A stretch of DNA of 35,231 nt from Variovorax sp. CAN15 (GCF_030462475.1 NZ_JASMRZ010000035.1:20879-56109); one strand, 5' to 3'; numbered from the stretch's first letter, positions 16,666 through 27,302 are shown. The notes: a model not told the origin generated them from the letters alone. Made by a program: numbers and translations.

Positions 16666-17211
16666 ATGAAACTGCTCCTCGACTTCTTCCCGATCCTGCT
16701 TTTCTTCGTTGCCTACAAGATGGGCAACATCTACACCGCCACCGGCGTGCTGATGGCCGCCACGGTGGTGCAGATGGCGATCGTCTACGCCACGGAGCGC
16801 AAGCTGCAGGCGATGCAGAAGGCCACGCTGGTACTGATCCTGCTGTTCGGCACGCTCACGCTGGCGCTTCACGACGACCGCTTCATCAAGTGGAAGCCGA
16901 CGGTGCTGTATGGCGCCATGGCCGTCGCGCTCGCGGTGGCGCTGTGGGCGCTGAAGAAGAACTTCCTGAAGATGCTGCTGGGCTCGCAGCTGGAGTTGCC
17001 CGACCGCATCTGGGGCAGGCTCAACGTTGCGTGGATCGGCTATTGCGTCTTCATGGCCGTCATCAACGGCTACGTGGCGGCGTACTTCACGACGGAAGCC
17101 TGGGTCAACTTCAAGCTCTGGGGCTACGTGTTCCCCATCGTCTTCCTGGTGGCACAGGGCCTGTACATCGCGCCGCACCTGAAGAACGAAGAAGACAAGC
17201 CGGCGGCATGA
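16666..17211 (+). CDS. yciB: Inner-membrane septation protein YciB (IspZ/septation protein A family)
   Basis: A 181-residue integral membrane protein with about five hydrophobic segments. It begins [18 protein letters not shown], which is diagnostic of the family, and contains [14 protein letters not shown] and WGRLNVAW in conserved positions. Members affect cell division and envelope integrity; the biochemical role is unsettled. It lies 21 bases after msrB, and its stop overlaps the bolA start by 4 bases, so it is probably in the same transcript. Confidence 0.95.
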   Translation: MKLLLDFFPILLFFVAYKMGNIYTATGVLMAATVVQMAIVYATERKLQAMQKATLVLILLFGTLTLALHDDRFIKWKPTVLYGAMAVALAVALWALKKNFLKMLLGSQLELPDRIWGRLNVAWIGYCVFMAVINGYVAAYFTTEAWVNFKLWGYVFPIVFLVAQGLYIAPHLKNEEDKPAA

Positions 17212-17492
17212 CGATGAACACTACCGCTGCACTGCTGCCCACCGCCGCCGGCCTCGAGGCGGCACTGCGCCAAGCGCTTGCGCCGACCGCGCTCGAAGTG
17301 ATCGACGAGAGCGCTGCCCACGCGGGCCACGCGGGCGCCAACGCCGAGGGCCGTGGCACCCATTTCCGGGTGCGCATCGCCTCCCCGCTGTTCGAGGGGA
17401 AGCCCCGCGTGGCGCGGCATCGGCTTGTGTATGATGCCCTCCAGATTTTTATCGCACAGGGTCTGCACGCCATCGCCATCGAGGTGCTCTGA
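17208..17492 (+). CDS. bolA: BolA-family protein
   Basis: A 94-residue BolA-like protein. The core [17 protein letters not shown] carries the conserved invariant histidine of the family (in RHR), and [13 protein letters not shown] forms the preceding strand. A His-rich loop (SAAHAGHAG) sits at the position of the variable metal-ligand loop. BolA proteins partner monothiol glutaredoxins in iron-sulfur trafficking and influence cell shape. The ATG at 17208 overlaps the yciB stop (ATGA); a second in-frame ATG follows two codons later. Confidence 0.92.
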   Translation: MTMNTTAALLPTAAGLEAALRQALAPTALEVIDESAAHAGHAGANAEGRGTHFRVRIASPLFEGKPRVARHRLVYDALQIFIAQGLHAIAIEVL

Positions 17493-17628
17493 GTCGGTCG
17501 TCCAACGCATCGCGAGTACCGCGTCTCGCATCGGCCGCTGCCCCCCTTTCCTTCCTTCTCCACCCCCCGCTTTCATTACCGCGCAACTTCTACACGCGCA
17601 TTTCCTTCCCAGTTCGACCATTCATTCC
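17493..17628 (+). other. Pyrimidine-rich leader before the prolyl isomerase gene
   Basis: This 136-base gap is unusually C/T-rich, especially 17535-17575, and has no Shine-Dalgarno sequence close to the ATG at 17629. It may contain the promoter of the downstream gene, but no hexamer pair is clear. No ORF, hairpin or repeat was recognised. Confidence 0.4.
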
Positions 17629-18414
17629 ATGAAAAAACAAATCTTGCAGGCCGTCGCGGCCGCAGCGCTGCTCGGTGCCATCCCCATGGCGGCCCTGGCG
17701 CAGAACGCAGCCATCGTGAACGGCAAGCCGGTGCCCAAGGCCCGCATGGACGTTCTGGCCCAGCAGCTGGCAGCCGCAGGCCGTCCGGTGACGCCTGAAA
17801 TGCAAGGCCAGCTGCGCGAGGAAATCGTGGCGCGCGAAGTGTTCATGCAGGAAGCCCAGAAGCAGGGCCTGGACGCCACCGAGGACTACAAGAACCAGCT
17901 CGAACTCGCCCGCCAGGCCATCCTGATCCGCGCCCTGTTCGAGAACTACCGCAAAACCAACCCTGTCTCGGACGCCGACGTGAAGGCCGAGTACGACAAG
18001 TTCGTGGCTGCCAACGGCGGCAAGGAATACAAGGCCCGCCATATCCTGGTCGAGACCGAGGACCAGGCCAAGAAGATCATGGCCGACCTGAAGAAGGGCG
18101 CCAAGTTCGAAGACATCGCGAAGAAGCAGAGCAAGGACCCGGGTTCGGGCGCCAACGGCGGCGACCTCGACTGGGCCAACCCCGCGAGCTTCGTGCCCGA
18201 GTTCTCGGAAGCCATGATCAAGCTGAAGAAGGGCGAAACCACCCCCGCCCCGATCAAGACCCAGTTCGGCTGGCACATCATCCGCGTCGACGACATCCGC
18301 CAGGCCCAACTGCCGAAGCTGGAAGAAGTAAAGCCGCAGATCACGCAGCAACTGCAGCAGCAGCGCCTGCAGAAGTACCAGGAAGAACTGCGAGCAAAGG
18401 CCAAGGTCGAGTAA
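17629..18414 (+). CDS. Exported parvulin-type peptidyl-prolyl cis-trans isomerase
   Basis: A 261-residue periplasmic foldase. Signal peptide 1-25 (cleavage after ALAQ or ALA), then an N-terminal helical SurA/PrsA-like region (about 28-130) and a parvulin domain at about 138-235: KARHILVETEDQAKK, FEDIAKKQSKDPGSGANGGDL, and TQFGWHIIRVDD. The C-terminal helix is rich in Q, K and E. It resembles PpiC/PrsA-type isomerases rather than a two-parvulin SurA. The ATG at 17629 places a KK n-region directly before the hydrophobic core. A strong terminator follows. Confidence 0.94.
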   Translation: MKKQILQAVAAAALLGAIPMAALAQNAAIVNGKPVPKARMDVLAQQLAAAGRPVTPEMQGQLREEIVAREVFMQEAQKQGLDATEDYKNQLELARQAILIRALFENYRKTNPVSDADVKAEYDKFVAANGGKEYKARHILVETEDQAKKIMADLKKGAKFEDIAKKQSKDPGSGANGGDLDWANPASFVPEFSEAMIKLKKGETTPAPIKTQFGWHIIRVDDIRQAQLPKLEEVKPQITQQLQQQRLQKYQEELRAKAKVE

Positions 18415-18432
18415 TCGATACTGGCAAAAGAG

Positions 18433-18460
18433 AAAGCGGCCTTCGAGGCCGCTTTTTTTT
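18433..18460 (+). terminator. Bidirectional intrinsic terminator between the isomerase gene and purL
   Basis: AAAGCGGCC (18433-18441) and GGCCGCTTT (18447-18455) form a 9-bp perfect stem around TTCGA, followed by T bases to 18460. The opposite strand also has a pyrimidine tract (TTTCTCTTTT), so it can end purL transcripts too. Confidence 0.92.
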
Positions 18461-18487
18461 GCCGTCTTTCCTGGCCGATGCCGGGCT

Positions 18488-21400
18488 TCAGCCCACCCAG
18501 CGGCGCGCGTTGCGCCAGATCTGCATCCAGGGGCTCAACTCGCTCTTGTCGCCCGAGGTCCAGCTCATCTGGATGTTGCGGAACACGCGCTCCGGGTGCG
18601 GCATCACGGCAGTGAAGCGGCCATCGGGTGTGGTCACCGAGGTCAGGCCGCCGGCGCTGCCATTGGGGTTGAACGGGTACTGCTCGGTCGGCTTGCCGTG
18701 GTTGTCGACGAAGCGCATCGCCGCGATGGCCTTGTCGGCGTCGCCGCGGTACTTGAAGTTGGCATAGCCCTCACCGTGCGCCACCGCGATCGGCAGGCGG
18801 CTGCCGGCCATGCCCGCGAAGAAGATGCTCGGCGACTCGAGCACTTCGACCATCGACAGGCGCGCCTCGAAGCGTTCGCTCTGGTTGGTGGTGAAGCGCG
18901 GCCAGGCTTCGGCGCCCGGGATGATGTCGGCCAGCTCGGCAAACATCTGGCAGCCGTTGCACACGCCCAGGCCGAAGGTGTCGGCGCGGCCGAAGAAGGT
19001 CTTGAACTGCTCGGCCAGCTTCGGGTTGAAGGTGATGCTGCGCGCCCAGCCGATGCCGGCGCCCAGCGTGTCACCGTAGCTGAAGCCGCCGCAGGCGACC
19101 ACGCCCTTGAAGTCGGCGAGGTCCGCGCGGCCGGACTGCAGGTCGGTCATGTGGACGTCGAAGGCTTCGAAGCCGGCTTCGGTGAAGGCGTAGGCCATCT
19201 CGACGTGCGAATTGACGCCCTGCTCGCGCAGGATCGCGACCTTGGGGCGCGACTGCAGGATGGCCGGAGCAGCGGGCTGGGCGTTCGGCAGGAACACATG
19301 CATGCCCGGGTCAGCCGGATCGCCGGCTGCCGCGTGCTCGGCATCGGCGCAGGCGGGGTTGTCGCGCTCGCGGGCGATCTTCCAGCTGACCGAGTCCCAC
19401 ACCTGCTGCAGGTCGTGCAGGCTCGCGCTGAACACCGACTTGGCATCACGCCAGACTTCGACCTTGCCCTTGCCCGCATCCATCGGCGAGCTGGCGGGGC
19501 GCGTCTTGCCCACGAAGTGGCTGTGCGTGCTGAGGCCGTGGGCGCGCAGCACCTGCATGACGTCGTTGCGCTCGGCGGTGCGCACCTGCAGCACCATGCC
19601 CAGCTCTTCGTTGAACAGCGCCTTGAGCGTGAGCTCCTCGCGCCGCGCGCTGACCTGCTGCGCCCAGTTCTTCGCGTCGCCAGTTTCCATGCGGCTGTCG
19701 GAAATGCCGTCGCCTTCGGTGACCAGCATGTCGACGTTGAGCGCCACGCCGACGTGGCCCGCAAAGGCCATCTCGCAGGCGGTGGCGAACAAGCCGCCGT
19801 CGCTGCGGTCGTGCATCGCGAGGATCTTGCCGTCGGCGCGCAGCGCGTTCACCGCATTGACCAGCGCCACCAGCTGCGCCGGGTCGTCCAGGTCGGGCAC
19901 GGTGTCGCCGCTCTGGTTGAGCGTCTGCGCCAGGATGCTGCCGGCCATGCGGTGCTTGCCCTGGCCCAGGTCGATCAGCACAAGGGTGGTGTCGGCTTCT
20001 TCGGCGTCGAGTTGCGGCGTGAGCGTGCCGCGCACGTCGGCCAGCGTGGCGAAGGCGCTGACGATCAGGCTCACGGGCGACGTGACCTTCTTGGCCTCGG
20101 CGTCGTCCTTCCACTGCGTGCGCATCGACAGGGAATCCTTGCCGACCGGAATCGACACGCCCAGCGCCGGGCACAGTTCCAGGCCCACGGCCTTGACGGT
20201 CTCGTACAGCGCGGCGTCTTCGCCGGGCTCGCCGCAGGCGGCCATCCAGTTGGCCGAGAGCTTCACGCGCGAGAGCTCGATGGGCGCGGCCAGCAGGTTG
20301 GTGATGGCTTCGGCCACCGCCATGCGGCCCGAGGCCGGCGCGTCGAGCGCGGCCAGCGGCGTGCGCTCGCCCATGCTCATGGCTTCGCCGGCAAAACCCT
20401 TGTAGTCGGCCAGCGTCACGGCGCAGTCGGCCACGGGCACCTGCCACGGTCCGACCATCTGGTCGCGATGGCTCAGGCCGCCCACGGTGCGGTCGCCGAT
20501 GGTGACGAGGAAACGCTTCGACGCCACGGTCGGGTGCGCGAGCACGTCGATGGCGGCCTTCTGCAGGTCGACGCCCGTCAGGTCGAGCGGCTTGAAGCTG
20601 CGCGTCACGGTCTTCACGTCGCGGTGCATCTTCGGCGGCTTGCCGAGCAGCACGTCCATCGGCATGTCGACCGGCTGCACCTGTGCGCCCTCGTCGGCCA
20701 CCAGCAGCTGGCGTTCTTCGGTCGCCACGCCGACCACGGAGAACGGGCAGCGCTCGCGCTCGCAGAAGGCCTTGAACTGTTCGAGCGACTCCGGCGCGAT
20801 GGCCAGCACGTAGCGTTCCTGGCTCTCGTTGCACCAGATTTCCTTGGGCGCCATGCCCGACTCTTCCAGCGGCACCGCGCGCAGGTCGAATCGCGCGCCG
20901 CGGCCGGCGTCGTTGGTCAGCTCGGGGAATGCGTTGCTCAGGCCGCCAGCGCCCACGTCGTGGATCGCGAGGATGGGGTTGGCCGCGCCCTGCTGCCAGC
21001 AGTGGTTGATGACCTCCTGCGCGCGGCGCTCGATCTCGGGGTTGCCGCGCTGCACCGAGTCGAAGTCGAGCTCGGCCGCATTGGCGCCGGTGGCCATCGA
21101 GCTGGCGGCGCTGCCGCCCATGCCGATGCGCATGCCGGGACCGCCGAGCTGGATCAGCAGCGAACCGGCGGGGAACTGGATCTTCTTCGTCTGCGCCGCG
21201 TCGATGCTGCCGAGGCCGCCCGCGATCATGATGGGCTTGTGGTAGCCGCGCTGCACGGTGTCGACGTCGCTCGCCACGGTCTGCTCGTACTCGCGGAAGT
21301 AGCCCAGCAGGTTGGGACGGCCGAACTCGTTGTTGAACGCGGCGCCGCCCAGCGGGCCCTCGGTCATGATCTGCAGCGGGCTGGCGATGTGTTCGGGCTT

Positions 21401-22495
21401 GCCGTAGCTGCCCTCTTCCGGCCACAGCTTCGAGACGGTGAAGCCGGTCAGGCCGGCCTTGGGCTTGGAGCCGCGGCCGGTGGCACCCTCGTCGCGGATC
21501 TCGCCGCCGGCGCCGGTGGAAGCGCCCGGGAAAGGCGAAATGGCGGTCGGGTGGTTGTGCGTCTCGACCTTCATCAGCACATGGCTCAGGGCGCTATCTT
21601 TTTGATAGCTCTGCGAGCCGTTGGCCGGAATGAAGCGCTCGATGGTCGCGCCTTCCATCACCGAGGCGTTGTCGGCGTAAGCGATGACCGTGTGCTGCGG
21701 GTTCTGCTTCTCGGTGTGGCGGATCATCGAGAACAGGCTCTGCGGCTGGGCCTTGCCGTCGATGGTGAAGTCGGCGTTGAAGATCTTGTGGCGGCAGTGC
21801 TCGCTGTTGGCCTGCGCGAACATCATCAGCTCGACGTCGCTGGGGTTGCGGCCCAGGCGGGTGAAGGCATCGACCAGGTAGTCGATCTCGTCCTCGGCCA
21901 GTGCCAGGCCGAAGCCGGTGTTGGCCGCCACCAGCGCGGCGCGGCCGCCGCCCTGCACGTCGACCTGTGCCATCGGCTGGGCCGGCAGTTCGCTGAAGAG
22001 GCTGGCGGCCTGCTCGACGGTGGCCAGCACCGATTCGGTCATGCGGTCGTGCAGCGGGCCGGCCACCGCGGCCAGCGCGTCGCCCTCGAGCGCGGGGGCC
22101 TTGCCGATCAGCGGCGTCTTGAGCTTCAGGTGGTATTGGGTGACCCGCTCGACGCGGCGCAGCGCCAGGCCGCAGTTGTGGGCGATGTCGGTGGCCTTGG
22201 AAGCCCAGGGCGACACGGTGCCCAGGCGCGGCGTGACCACCACGCTGGCGCCCGCCCTGGCCGGTGCCTCGAAGGGCTCGCCATAGGTCAGCAGCGCGGC
22301 GAAGCGCTCATGGCCCGCCGGATCGAGCGCCGAGTCGGTCACCACCAGGTGCACGAAGCGGGCCGAGATGCCCTCGATGCGCGGCTCGATGGCCTGCAGC
22401 TTCGGCAGCAGTTGCCGTGCGCGGAAGTCGCTGAGCGCGCTGCCGCCCTCGAACATGGTTACGACAGGAAGGGCTTGAGGTGCGGGCTGCGTCAC
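18488..22495 (-). CDS. purL: Phosphoribosylformylglycinamidine synthase (FGAM synthetase, large single-chain form)
   Basis: A purine-biosynthesis enzyme of about 1335 residues that converts FGAR, glutamine and ATP to FGAM. The N-terminal part carries the linker and duplicated PurM-like ATPase domains, with [20 protein letters not shown] and [20 protein letters not shown] as clear landmarks. The C-terminal glutamine amidotransferase has the nucleophile in GVCNGCQM and the His/Glu pair in MPHPERVF. The large form is standard in proteobacteria. The start is uncertain: a GTG at 22495 is used here (with a weak GAGG upstream), but a TTG at 22531 (1347 residues) or an ATG at 22456 (1322 residues) are possible. 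An in-frame 17-base repeat-like palindrome lies at 21593-21609. It is divergent from map and converges on the parvulin gene. Confidence 0.95.
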   Translation of the reverse strand: MTQPAPQALPVVTMFEGGSALSDFRARQLLPKLQAIEPRIEGISARFVHLVVTDSALDPAGHERFAALLTYGEPFEAPARAGASVVVTPRLGTVSPWASKATDIAHNCGLALRRVERVTQYHLKLKTPLIGKAPALEGDALAAVAGPLHDRMTESVLATVEQAASLFSELPAQPMAQVDVQGGGRAALVAANTGFGLALAEDEIDYLVDAFTRLGRNPSDVELMMFAQANSEHCRHKIFNADFTIDGKAQPQSLFSMIRHTEKQNPQHTVIAYADNASVMEGATIERFIPANGSQSYQKDSALSHVLMKVETHNHPTAISPFPGASTGAGGEIRDEGATGRGSKPKAGLTGFTVSKLWPEEGSYGKPEHIASPLQIMTEGPLGGAAFNNEFGRPNLLGYFREYEQTVASDVDTVQRGYHKPIMIAGGLGSIDAAQTKKIQFPAGSLLIQLGGPGMRIGMGGSAASSMATGANAAELDFDSVQRGNPEIERRAQEVINHCWQQGAANPILAIHDVGAGGLSNAFPELTNDAGRGARFDLRAVPLEESGMAPKEIWCNESQERYVLAIAPESLEQFKAFCERERCPFSVVGVATEERQLLVADEGAQVQPVDMPMDVLLGKPPKMHRDVKTVTRSFKPLDLTGVDLQKAAIDVLAHPTVASKRFLVTIGDRTVGGLSHRDQMVGPWQVPVADCAVTLADYKGFAGEAMSMGERTPLAALDAPASGRMAVAEAITNLLAAPIELSRVKLSANWMAACGEPGEDAALYETVKAVGLELCPALGVSIPVGKDSLSMRTQWKDDAEAKKVTSPVSLIVSAFATLADVRGTLTPQLDAEEADTTLVLIDLGQGKHRMAGSILAQTLNQSGDTVPDLDDPAQLVALVNAVNALRADGKILAMHDRSDGGLFATACEMAFAGHVGVALNVDMLVTEGDGISDSRMETGDAKNWAQQVSARREELTLKALFNEELGMVLQVRTAERNDVMQVLRAHGLSTHSHFVGKTRPASSPMDAGKGKVEVWRDAKSVFSASLHDLQQVWDSVSWKIARERDNPACADAEHAAAGDPADPGMHVFLPNAQPAAPAILQSRPKVAILREQGVNSHVEMAYAFTEAGFEAFDVHMTDLQSGRADLADFKGVVACGGFSYGDTLGAGIGWARSITFNPKLAEQFKTFFGRADTFGLGVCNGCQMFAELADIIPGAEAWPRFTTNQSERFEARLSMVEVLESPSIFFAGMAGSRLPIAVAHGEGYANFKYRGDADKAIAAMRFVDNHGKPTEQYPFNPNGSAGGLTSVTTPDGRFTAVMPHPERVFRNIQMSWTSGDKSELSPWMQIWRNARRWVG
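21593..21609 (-). repeat. Short repeat-like palindrome translated within purL
   Basis: GCTATC-TTTTT-GATAGC: a perfect 6-bp stem with a 5-base homopolymer loop, giving in purL the residues SYQKDSA just before the conserved [10 protein letters not shown]. Palindromes of the GCTATCAAAAAGATAGC kind are familiar short intergenic repeats in Comamonadaceae (from memory). Here it is in frame and causes no disruption. Confidence 0.55.
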
Positions 22496-22580
22496 GGTCG
22501 ATGGGGCCTCGGGGGCCGCGTTGGGAATCAAGGAATAAAGGCGAATGACCGCTGACTGGGGTCATCCGCGTTAACCCGGG

Positions 22581-22612
22581 ATTTTAGCCGGGCCGATGGG
22601 ATAATTCGGGGC
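22581..22612. promoter_or_regulatory. Divergent purL / map promoter region
   Basis: On the plus strand GATAAT (22600-22605) lies 7 bases before the map ATG (22613), placing the predicted start of transcription at or one base before the start codon: a leaderless arrangement. On the minus strand TAAAAT (22586 down to 22581) is a good -10 candidate for purL. Good -35 hexamers were not found for either. Confidence 0.45.
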
Positions 22613-23437
22613 ATGAGCATTAACTACAAAGACGCTGCAGGCATCGAAGCCATGCGGGTCGCCTGCCGCCTGGCCTCCGAGGTGCTGGACTACCTCACGC
22701 CCTTCATCAAGCCCGGTATCACGACCAACGATGTCGACCGGCTGGCCGCCGAATACATGGTCAAGCAGGGCACCACCTCGGCCACGGTGGGCTACATGGG
22801 CGCCAGCAGCGTCCCGTTCCCGAAGTCGCTGTGCACCTCGGTGAACCACGTGGTGTGCCACGGCATCCCGAACGACAAGCCCCTGAAGAAGGGCGACATC
22901 ATGAACGTCGACGTGACCGTCATCAAGGACGGCTGGTTCGGCGACAACAGCCGCATGTACGTGATCGGCGACGCCTCCATCGCCGCCAAGCGCCTGTGCA
23001 GCATCACCTTCGAGGCCATGTGGCACGGCATCCTGCAGGTACGCCCCGGCGCGCACCTGGGCGACGTGGGCCACGCGATCCAGAAGTTCGCCGAAGGCCA
23101 GGGCTTCTCGGTGGTGCGCGAGTTCTGCGGCCACGGCGTGGGCCAGCGCTTCCATGAAGAGCCCCAGGTGCTGCACTACGGCCGCCCGGGCACCATGGAA
23201 GAGCTCAAGCCCGGCATGATTTTCACGATCGAGCCGATGATCAACGCCGGCAAGCGCGACGTGAAGGAAGACTTCAAGGGCGGCCAGTACGACGGCTGGA
23301 CCATCGTCACGCGCGACCATTCGCTTTCGGCCCAATGGGAGCACACCGTGCTCGTCACCGAGACCGGCTACGAAGTGCTGACGCTGTCGGCCGGCAGCCC
23401 GCCGCTGCCCTCCTTCGTCACCTCGACCAAGACCTGA
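22613..23437 (+). CDS. map: Type I methionine aminopeptidase
   Basis: A 274-residue enzyme that removes N-terminal methionine from nascent proteins. The five metal ligands are in expected places: two aspartates in [18 protein letters not shown], the histidine in [12 protein letters not shown], and glutamates in FTIEPM and WEHTVLV. The substrate histidine is in VVCHGIP. The C-terminus carries an about 10-residue extension beyond the usual end. Map followed directly by glnD is a common betaproteobacterial pair; 22 bases separate them here. Confidence 0.97.
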   Translation: MSINYKDAAGIEAMRVACRLASEVLDYLTPFIKPGITTNDVDRLAAEYMVKQGTTSATVGYMGASSVPFPKSLCTSVNHVVCHGIPNDKPLKKGDIMNVDVTVIKDGWFGDNSRMYVIGDASIAAKRLCSITFEAMWHGILQVRPGAHLGDVGHAIQKFAEGQGFSVVREFCGHGVGQRFHEEPQVLHYGRPGTMEELKPGMIFTIEPMINAGKRDVKEDFKGGQYDGWTIVTRDHSLSAQWEHTVLVTETGYEVLTLSAGSPPLPSFVTSTKT

Positions 23438-23459
23438 CGCGGCATCGCGTCCCTCTGCC

Positions 23460-26066
23460 GTGATCGAAGCAGCCAACATCGACGTGGCGACGCTGCGCGA
23501 AGCCTATCGCGCCAAGAAGCTCGCACTGTTCGACACCCTGCGCTTCGCGCGCGCCCCGACCCGCAGCGTCCACACGGTGCTGCGCCAGCTCTCGGCGCTG
23601 GCCGACGAAACGCTGTGCACCCTGTGGCGCGAAGCCGGCTTCGGCGATTCGCTCGCGCTGGCGGCCGTGGGCGGCTTCGGGCGCGGCGAGCTGTTCCCGT
23701 ATTCCGACGTCGACGTGCTGCTCCTGCTGCCCGCCGAGGGCGAGACGGGCGGCGTCGAGCCGGCGCGCATCGAGGCCTTCATCGGCCACTGCTGGGACGC
23801 GGGCCTCGAAATCGGCTCCAGCGTGCGCACCGTCGACGAGTGCCTTGCCGAGGCCGAGAAGGACGTCACCGTCCAGACCTCGCTGCTCGAGGCCCGCCTG
23901 ATCGCCGGCGACAAGAAGCTCTTCACGGGTTTTCGCCGCCGCTTCACCCGCGCCATCGACCCGCAGGCCTTCTTCGTGGCCAAGTCGCAGGAGATGCGGC
24001 ACCGCCACCAGAAATTCGACAACACGCCCTACGCGCTCGAGCCCAACTGCAAGGAATCGCCCGGCGGCCTGCGCGACCTGCAGACCATTCTCTGGATGAC
24101 CAAGGCTGCCGGCTACGGCAGCCGCTGGGACGACCTGGCCAAGAACGGCCTGGCCACCTCCTTCGAGGCGCAGCAGATCAAGCGCAACGAGGCGCTGCTC
24201 TCGCTGATCCGCGCCCGGCTGCACGTGATCGCCAACCGGCGCGAAGATCGCCTCGTGTTCGACCTGCAGACCGCCGTGGCAGCCAGCTTCGGCTACGAAA
24301 GCGAGTCGCAGCGCAAGTCGAGCGAGGCGCTGATGCGGCGCTACTACTGGGCCGCCAAGGCGGTGTCTCAGCTCAACCAGATCCTGCTGCTCAACATCTC
24401 CGAGCGGCTGCAGCCCAGCGACGAGCCGCACACGCCCATCAACGAGCGCTTCTACGAGCGTGCCGGGCTGATCGAGATCGCCAGCGACGACCTCTACGAG
24501 CGCGAGCCGCATGCGGTACTCGAGACATTCCTGCTCTACCAGAAGACCATCGGCGTGAACGGCCTGTCGGCGCGCACGCTGCGTGCGCTCTACAACGCGC
24601 GCCACGTGATGGACAGCAAGTTCCGCAACGACCCGGTCAACCACCAGACCTTCATGCGGATCCTGCTGCAGCCCTACGGCATCACGCATGCCTTCAGGCT
24701 GATGAACCAGACCTCGGTGCTGGGGCGCTACCTGCGGGTGTTCCGCAGCATCGTGGGGCAGATGCAGCATGACCTGTTCCACGTCTACACGGTGGACCAG
24801 CACATCCTGATGGTGCTGCGCAACGTACGGCGCTTCTTCATCGCCGAGCACGCGCACGAATACCCGTTCTGCTCGCAGCTCGCGGCCGGCTGGGACAAGC
24901 CCTGGATCCTGTACGTGGCCGCCCTCTTCCACGACATCGCCAAGGGGCGCGGCGGCGACCACTCCACGCTGGGCGCGCGCGACGTGCAGCGTTTCTGCAA
25001 GCAGCACGGCATCGCCCGGGAAGACGCCAAGCTCATCGAATTCCTCGTGGCCGAGCACCTGGTGATGAGCCAGGTCGCCCAGAAGCAGGACCTGAGCGAC
25101 CCCGAAGTCATCGGCGCCTTCGCCAGGCGGGTGGGCAACGAGCGCTACCTCACTGCCCTCTACCTGCTGACCATCGCCGACATCCGCGGCACCTCGCCGC
25201 GCGTGTGGAACGCCTGGAAGGGCAAGCTGCTCGAGGACCTGTACCGCTACACCCTGCGCGCGCTGGGCGGCCGCATGCCCGACCCGGACGCCGAGGTCGA
25301 GTCGCGCAAGCGCGAGGCGCTGGTGCAGCTCGCCCTGCACGCCCAGCGCTTCGAGGCGCACAAGGCGCTGTGGGACACGCTGGACGTGGGCTACTTCATG
25401 CGCCACGACGCCGGCGAGATCGCCTGGCATGCCAAGCAGCTCTCGCGCTTCGTGCCGCCGCCCGACGTGCCGGTCGACCCGAAGGCGGCGCCGGTGGTCC
25501 GGGCGCGCCTGTCGCCGGTGGGCGAAGGCCTTCAGGTGGTGGTGTACACGCCCGACCAGCCCGACCTGTTCGCGCGCATCTGCGGCTACTTCGACCAGGC
25601 CTCCTTCAGCATCCTGGACGCCAAGGTGCACACCACGAGCAACGGCTACGCGCTCGATACCTTCCAGGTGGTGACCACCTTCCTGCCGGACCACTACCGC
25701 GACCTGATCAGCATGGTCGAGTCGGGCCTGGCGCAGACGCTCACCGAGGCCGGCGCCCTGCCGCCGCCCAGCATGGGCCGGGTGTCGCGCCGGGTGCGCA
25801 GCTTTCCGATCAAGCCGCGCATCAGCCTGCTGCCGGACGACAAGGCGCAGCGCTGGCTGCTCAGCATCTCCGCCAGCGACCGCGCCGGCCTGCTGTACTC
25901 GGTGGCCCGGGTGCTGGCGCGCCATCACCTGAACCTGCAGCTCGCCAAGGTCTCGACGCTGGGCGAGCGGGTGGAAGACACCTTCCTCATCAGCGGCCCC
26001 GAGCTCCAGGGCCAGAAGACGCAGCTGGCCATCGAAACGGAATTGATGGAAGCACTGGCCTCCTGA
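23460..26066 (+). CDS. glnD: Bifunctional uridylyltransferase / uridylyl-removing enzyme GlnD
   Basis: An 868-residue nitrogen sensor that uridylylates and deuridylylates PII proteins according to glutamine. The nucleotidyltransferase motif is GGFGRGEL (71-78) with DVD at 83-85. An HD hydrolase domain carries the motif [13 protein letters not shown] (about 490-502). Two ACT domains at the C-terminus (around 690-770 and 800-868) are the glutamine-sensing part, including [19 protein letters not shown] and [19 protein letters not shown]. The start is a GTG at 23460, the only reasonable in-frame start after the map stop; no Shine-Dalgarno is evident. Confidence 0.96.
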   Translation: MIEAANIDVATLREAYRAKKLALFDTLRFARAPTRSVHTVLRQLSALADETLCTLWREAGFGDSLALAAVGGFGRGELFPYSDVDVLLLLPAEGETGGVEPARIEAFIGHCWDAGLEIGSSVRTVDECLAEAEKDVTVQTSLLEARLIAGDKKLFTGFRRRFTRAIDPQAFFVAKSQEMRHRHQKFDNTPYALEPNCKESPGGLRDLQTILWMTKAAGYGSRWDDLAKNGLATSFEAQQIKRNEALLSLIRARLHVIANRREDRLVFDLQTAVAASFGYESESQRKSSEALMRRYYWAAKAVSQLNQILLLNISERLQPSDEPHTPINERFYERAGLIEIASDDLYEREPHAVLETFLLYQKTIGVNGLSARTLRALYNARHVMDSKFRNDPVNHQTFMRILLQPYGITHAFRLMNQTSVLGRYLRVFRSIVGQMQHDLFHVYTVDQHILMVLRNVRRFFIAEHAHEYPFCSQLAAGWDKPWILYVAALFHDIAKGRGGDHSTLGARDVQRFCKQHGIAREDAKLIEFLVAEHLVMSQVAQKQDLSDPEVIGAFARRVGNERYLTALYLLTIADIRGTSPRVWNAWKGKLLEDLYRYTLRALGGRMPDPDAEVESRKREALVQLALHAQRFEAHKALWDTLDVGYFMRHDAGEIAWHAKQLSRFVPPPDVPVDPKAAPVVRARLSPVGEGLQVVVYTPDQPDLFARICGYFDQASFSILDAKVHTTSNGYALDTFQVVTTFLPDHYRDLISMVESGLAQTLTEAGALPPPSMGRVSRRVRSFPIKPRISLLPDDKAQRWLLSISASDRAGLLYSVARVLARHHLNLQLAKVSTLGERVEDTFLISGPELQGQKTQLAIETELMEALAS

Positions 26067-26084
26067 ATCCCGGGAGCCCTCAGA

Positions 26085-27131
26085 ATGTCGGCCATGGAAT
26101 TTTTGATCGAACAGCTATCCGAAACCGTCTCCTCGGCCACGACGCTGGAAGACCTGGCTCGCCCGATGCTCGAAATGCTCGAGGCGGCAACCGGCCTTGA
26201 ATCGGCCTACCTCACGGTCATCGAGCCCGAAAAGGCCCGCCAGCACATCCTCTACGCCCACAACACGGGCGAGCTGGCCATTCCCGAAGGTGCCTACGTT
26301 GCATGGGCCGACACGCTGTGCCGCCATGCGCTGGAAGAAGGCCGCATCTACGCCGACGACGCCGGCGGCTGCTGGGGCGATGCCGATGCCGCCCATGAAC
26401 TGGGCATCCGGACCTGCGCGAGCGCGCCCATCAAGATCGACGGCGGCAGCCTGCATGGCGCGCTGTGCGCCGCCAGCGCCGGGCAGATCTCGCTGCCGGC
26501 CATCGCCGAACCGGTACTGCGCCTATTCGCCAGCCTGATCGCCCAGCAGGTGGAACGCGAGCGGATGGTCGCGAAGCTCGACAAGGCCGGCATCGAACTC
26601 TCGGTCAATGCAGCGACCGACACCCTCACGGGCCTGCCGAACCGCCGTGCACTCGTCGACGCGCTGCAGCGCATGCTCGCCCAGGGCGCACGCAGCGCCC
26701 AGAGCGTGCTGGTCGGATTCGTCGACATGGACGGCTTCAAGAAGATCAACGACGCGCACGGCCAGGAAGTCGGCGACGAATTCCTGGCGGCCATGGCGAA
26801 GCAGCTGTCGAACTGCGTGCGCGCGAGCGACATGCTGGCGCGCTTCGGCTCCGACGAGTTCGTGGTAATCGGCCTGGGGCCTGGCCTGGGCGAATCGCCG
26901 CGCACGGGCGCCATGGCGCTCGGCGACCGGCTGGCGGAAAACACCAAGGGCGAGTTGCGGCTCGAGAACATGACGATCGACTACGCGGGAGCGAGCGTCG
27001 GCGTGGTGGCGGTCGACCCACGCACCACTTCCGCCGAGGAAGCCTTGCGGCAGGCCGATGCCGCCATGTACGCGGTCAAGCACAGTCGCCGCAACATGTT
27101 CCAGCACGCGGGCGAAGCCGTCTCGGACTGA
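26085..27131 (+). CDS. GAF-GGDEF diguanylate cyclase (GSDEF variant)
   Basis: A 348-residue cytosolic protein with no membrane segment. Residues about 20-160 form a GAF-like sensor, and 175-345 a GGDEF domain: DTLTGLPNRRAL (179-190), metal-binding D214 in FVDMDGFKKIND, and an active-site loop reading GSDEF (255-259) instead of GGDEF. The inhibitory I-site RxxD is intact (RASD, 246-249, five residues before the loop). One glycine of the loop is serine, so activity should be confirmed; other loop variants are known to be active. GGGAG about 8 bases upstream supports the start at 26085. It ends 227 bases before the cellulose operon and may supply c-di-GMP to BcsA. Confidence 0.92.
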   Translation: MSAMEFLIEQLSETVSSATTLEDLARPMLEMLEAATGLESAYLTVIEPEKARQHILYAHNTGELAIPEGAYVAWADTLCRHALEEGRIYADDAGGCWGDADAAHELGIRTCASAPIKIDGGSLHGALCAASAGQISLPAIAEPVLRLFASLIAQQVERERMVAKLDKAGIELSVNAATDTLTGLPNRRALVDALQRMLAQGARSAQSVLVGFVDMDGFKKINDAHGQEVGDEFLAAMAKQLSNCVRASDMLARFGSDEFVVIGLGPGLGESPRTGAMALGDRLAENTKGELRLENMTIDYAGASVGVVAVDPRTTSAEEALRQADAAMYAVKHSRRNMFQHAGEAVSD

Positions 27132-27141
27132 GCTTTCGCGT

Positions 27142-27163
27142 GGGGCGCCCGCAGCGGCGCCCC
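27142..27163. other. GC-rich hairpin after the cyclase gene
   Basis: GGGGCGCC (27142-27149) and GGCGCCCC (27156-27163) form a perfect 8-bp stem with a 6-base loop, 10 bases after the cyclase stop codon. No T-run follows on the plus strand, so it is not a classic intrinsic terminator but could still mark a transcript end. Confidence 0.5.
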
Positions 27164-27302
27164 GGGGCTGAAGTCGCCCTTCTCAAAAAAACTGAATCCG
27201 GTCGCCCCCGCGCGCCGTACTTGCCCGTTGCCCGACGAAGGCTCGGGGATGGACTCGTCACCGAATTCAGACAGTTGGCCAATCCAAACCCAGTCCTTTC
27301 GT

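Noticed and set aside
18596..22555. A 1319-codon open frame on the plus strand opposite purL
   Set aside because: It is the antisense shadow of purL: H-, R- and G-rich composition with no domain, typical of the complementary frame of a GC-rich gene. PurL on the other strand is unambiguous.
23418..25928. Long minus-strand frame opposite glnD, and similar ones opposite bcsA (28925-31159) and bcsB (31936-33969)
   Set aside because: All are GC-driven antisense frames without recognisable domains or start signals.
27142..27163. Intrinsic terminator after the diguanylate cyclase
   Set aside because: The stem is strong but no T-run follows on the coding strand, so it is listed only as a hairpin.
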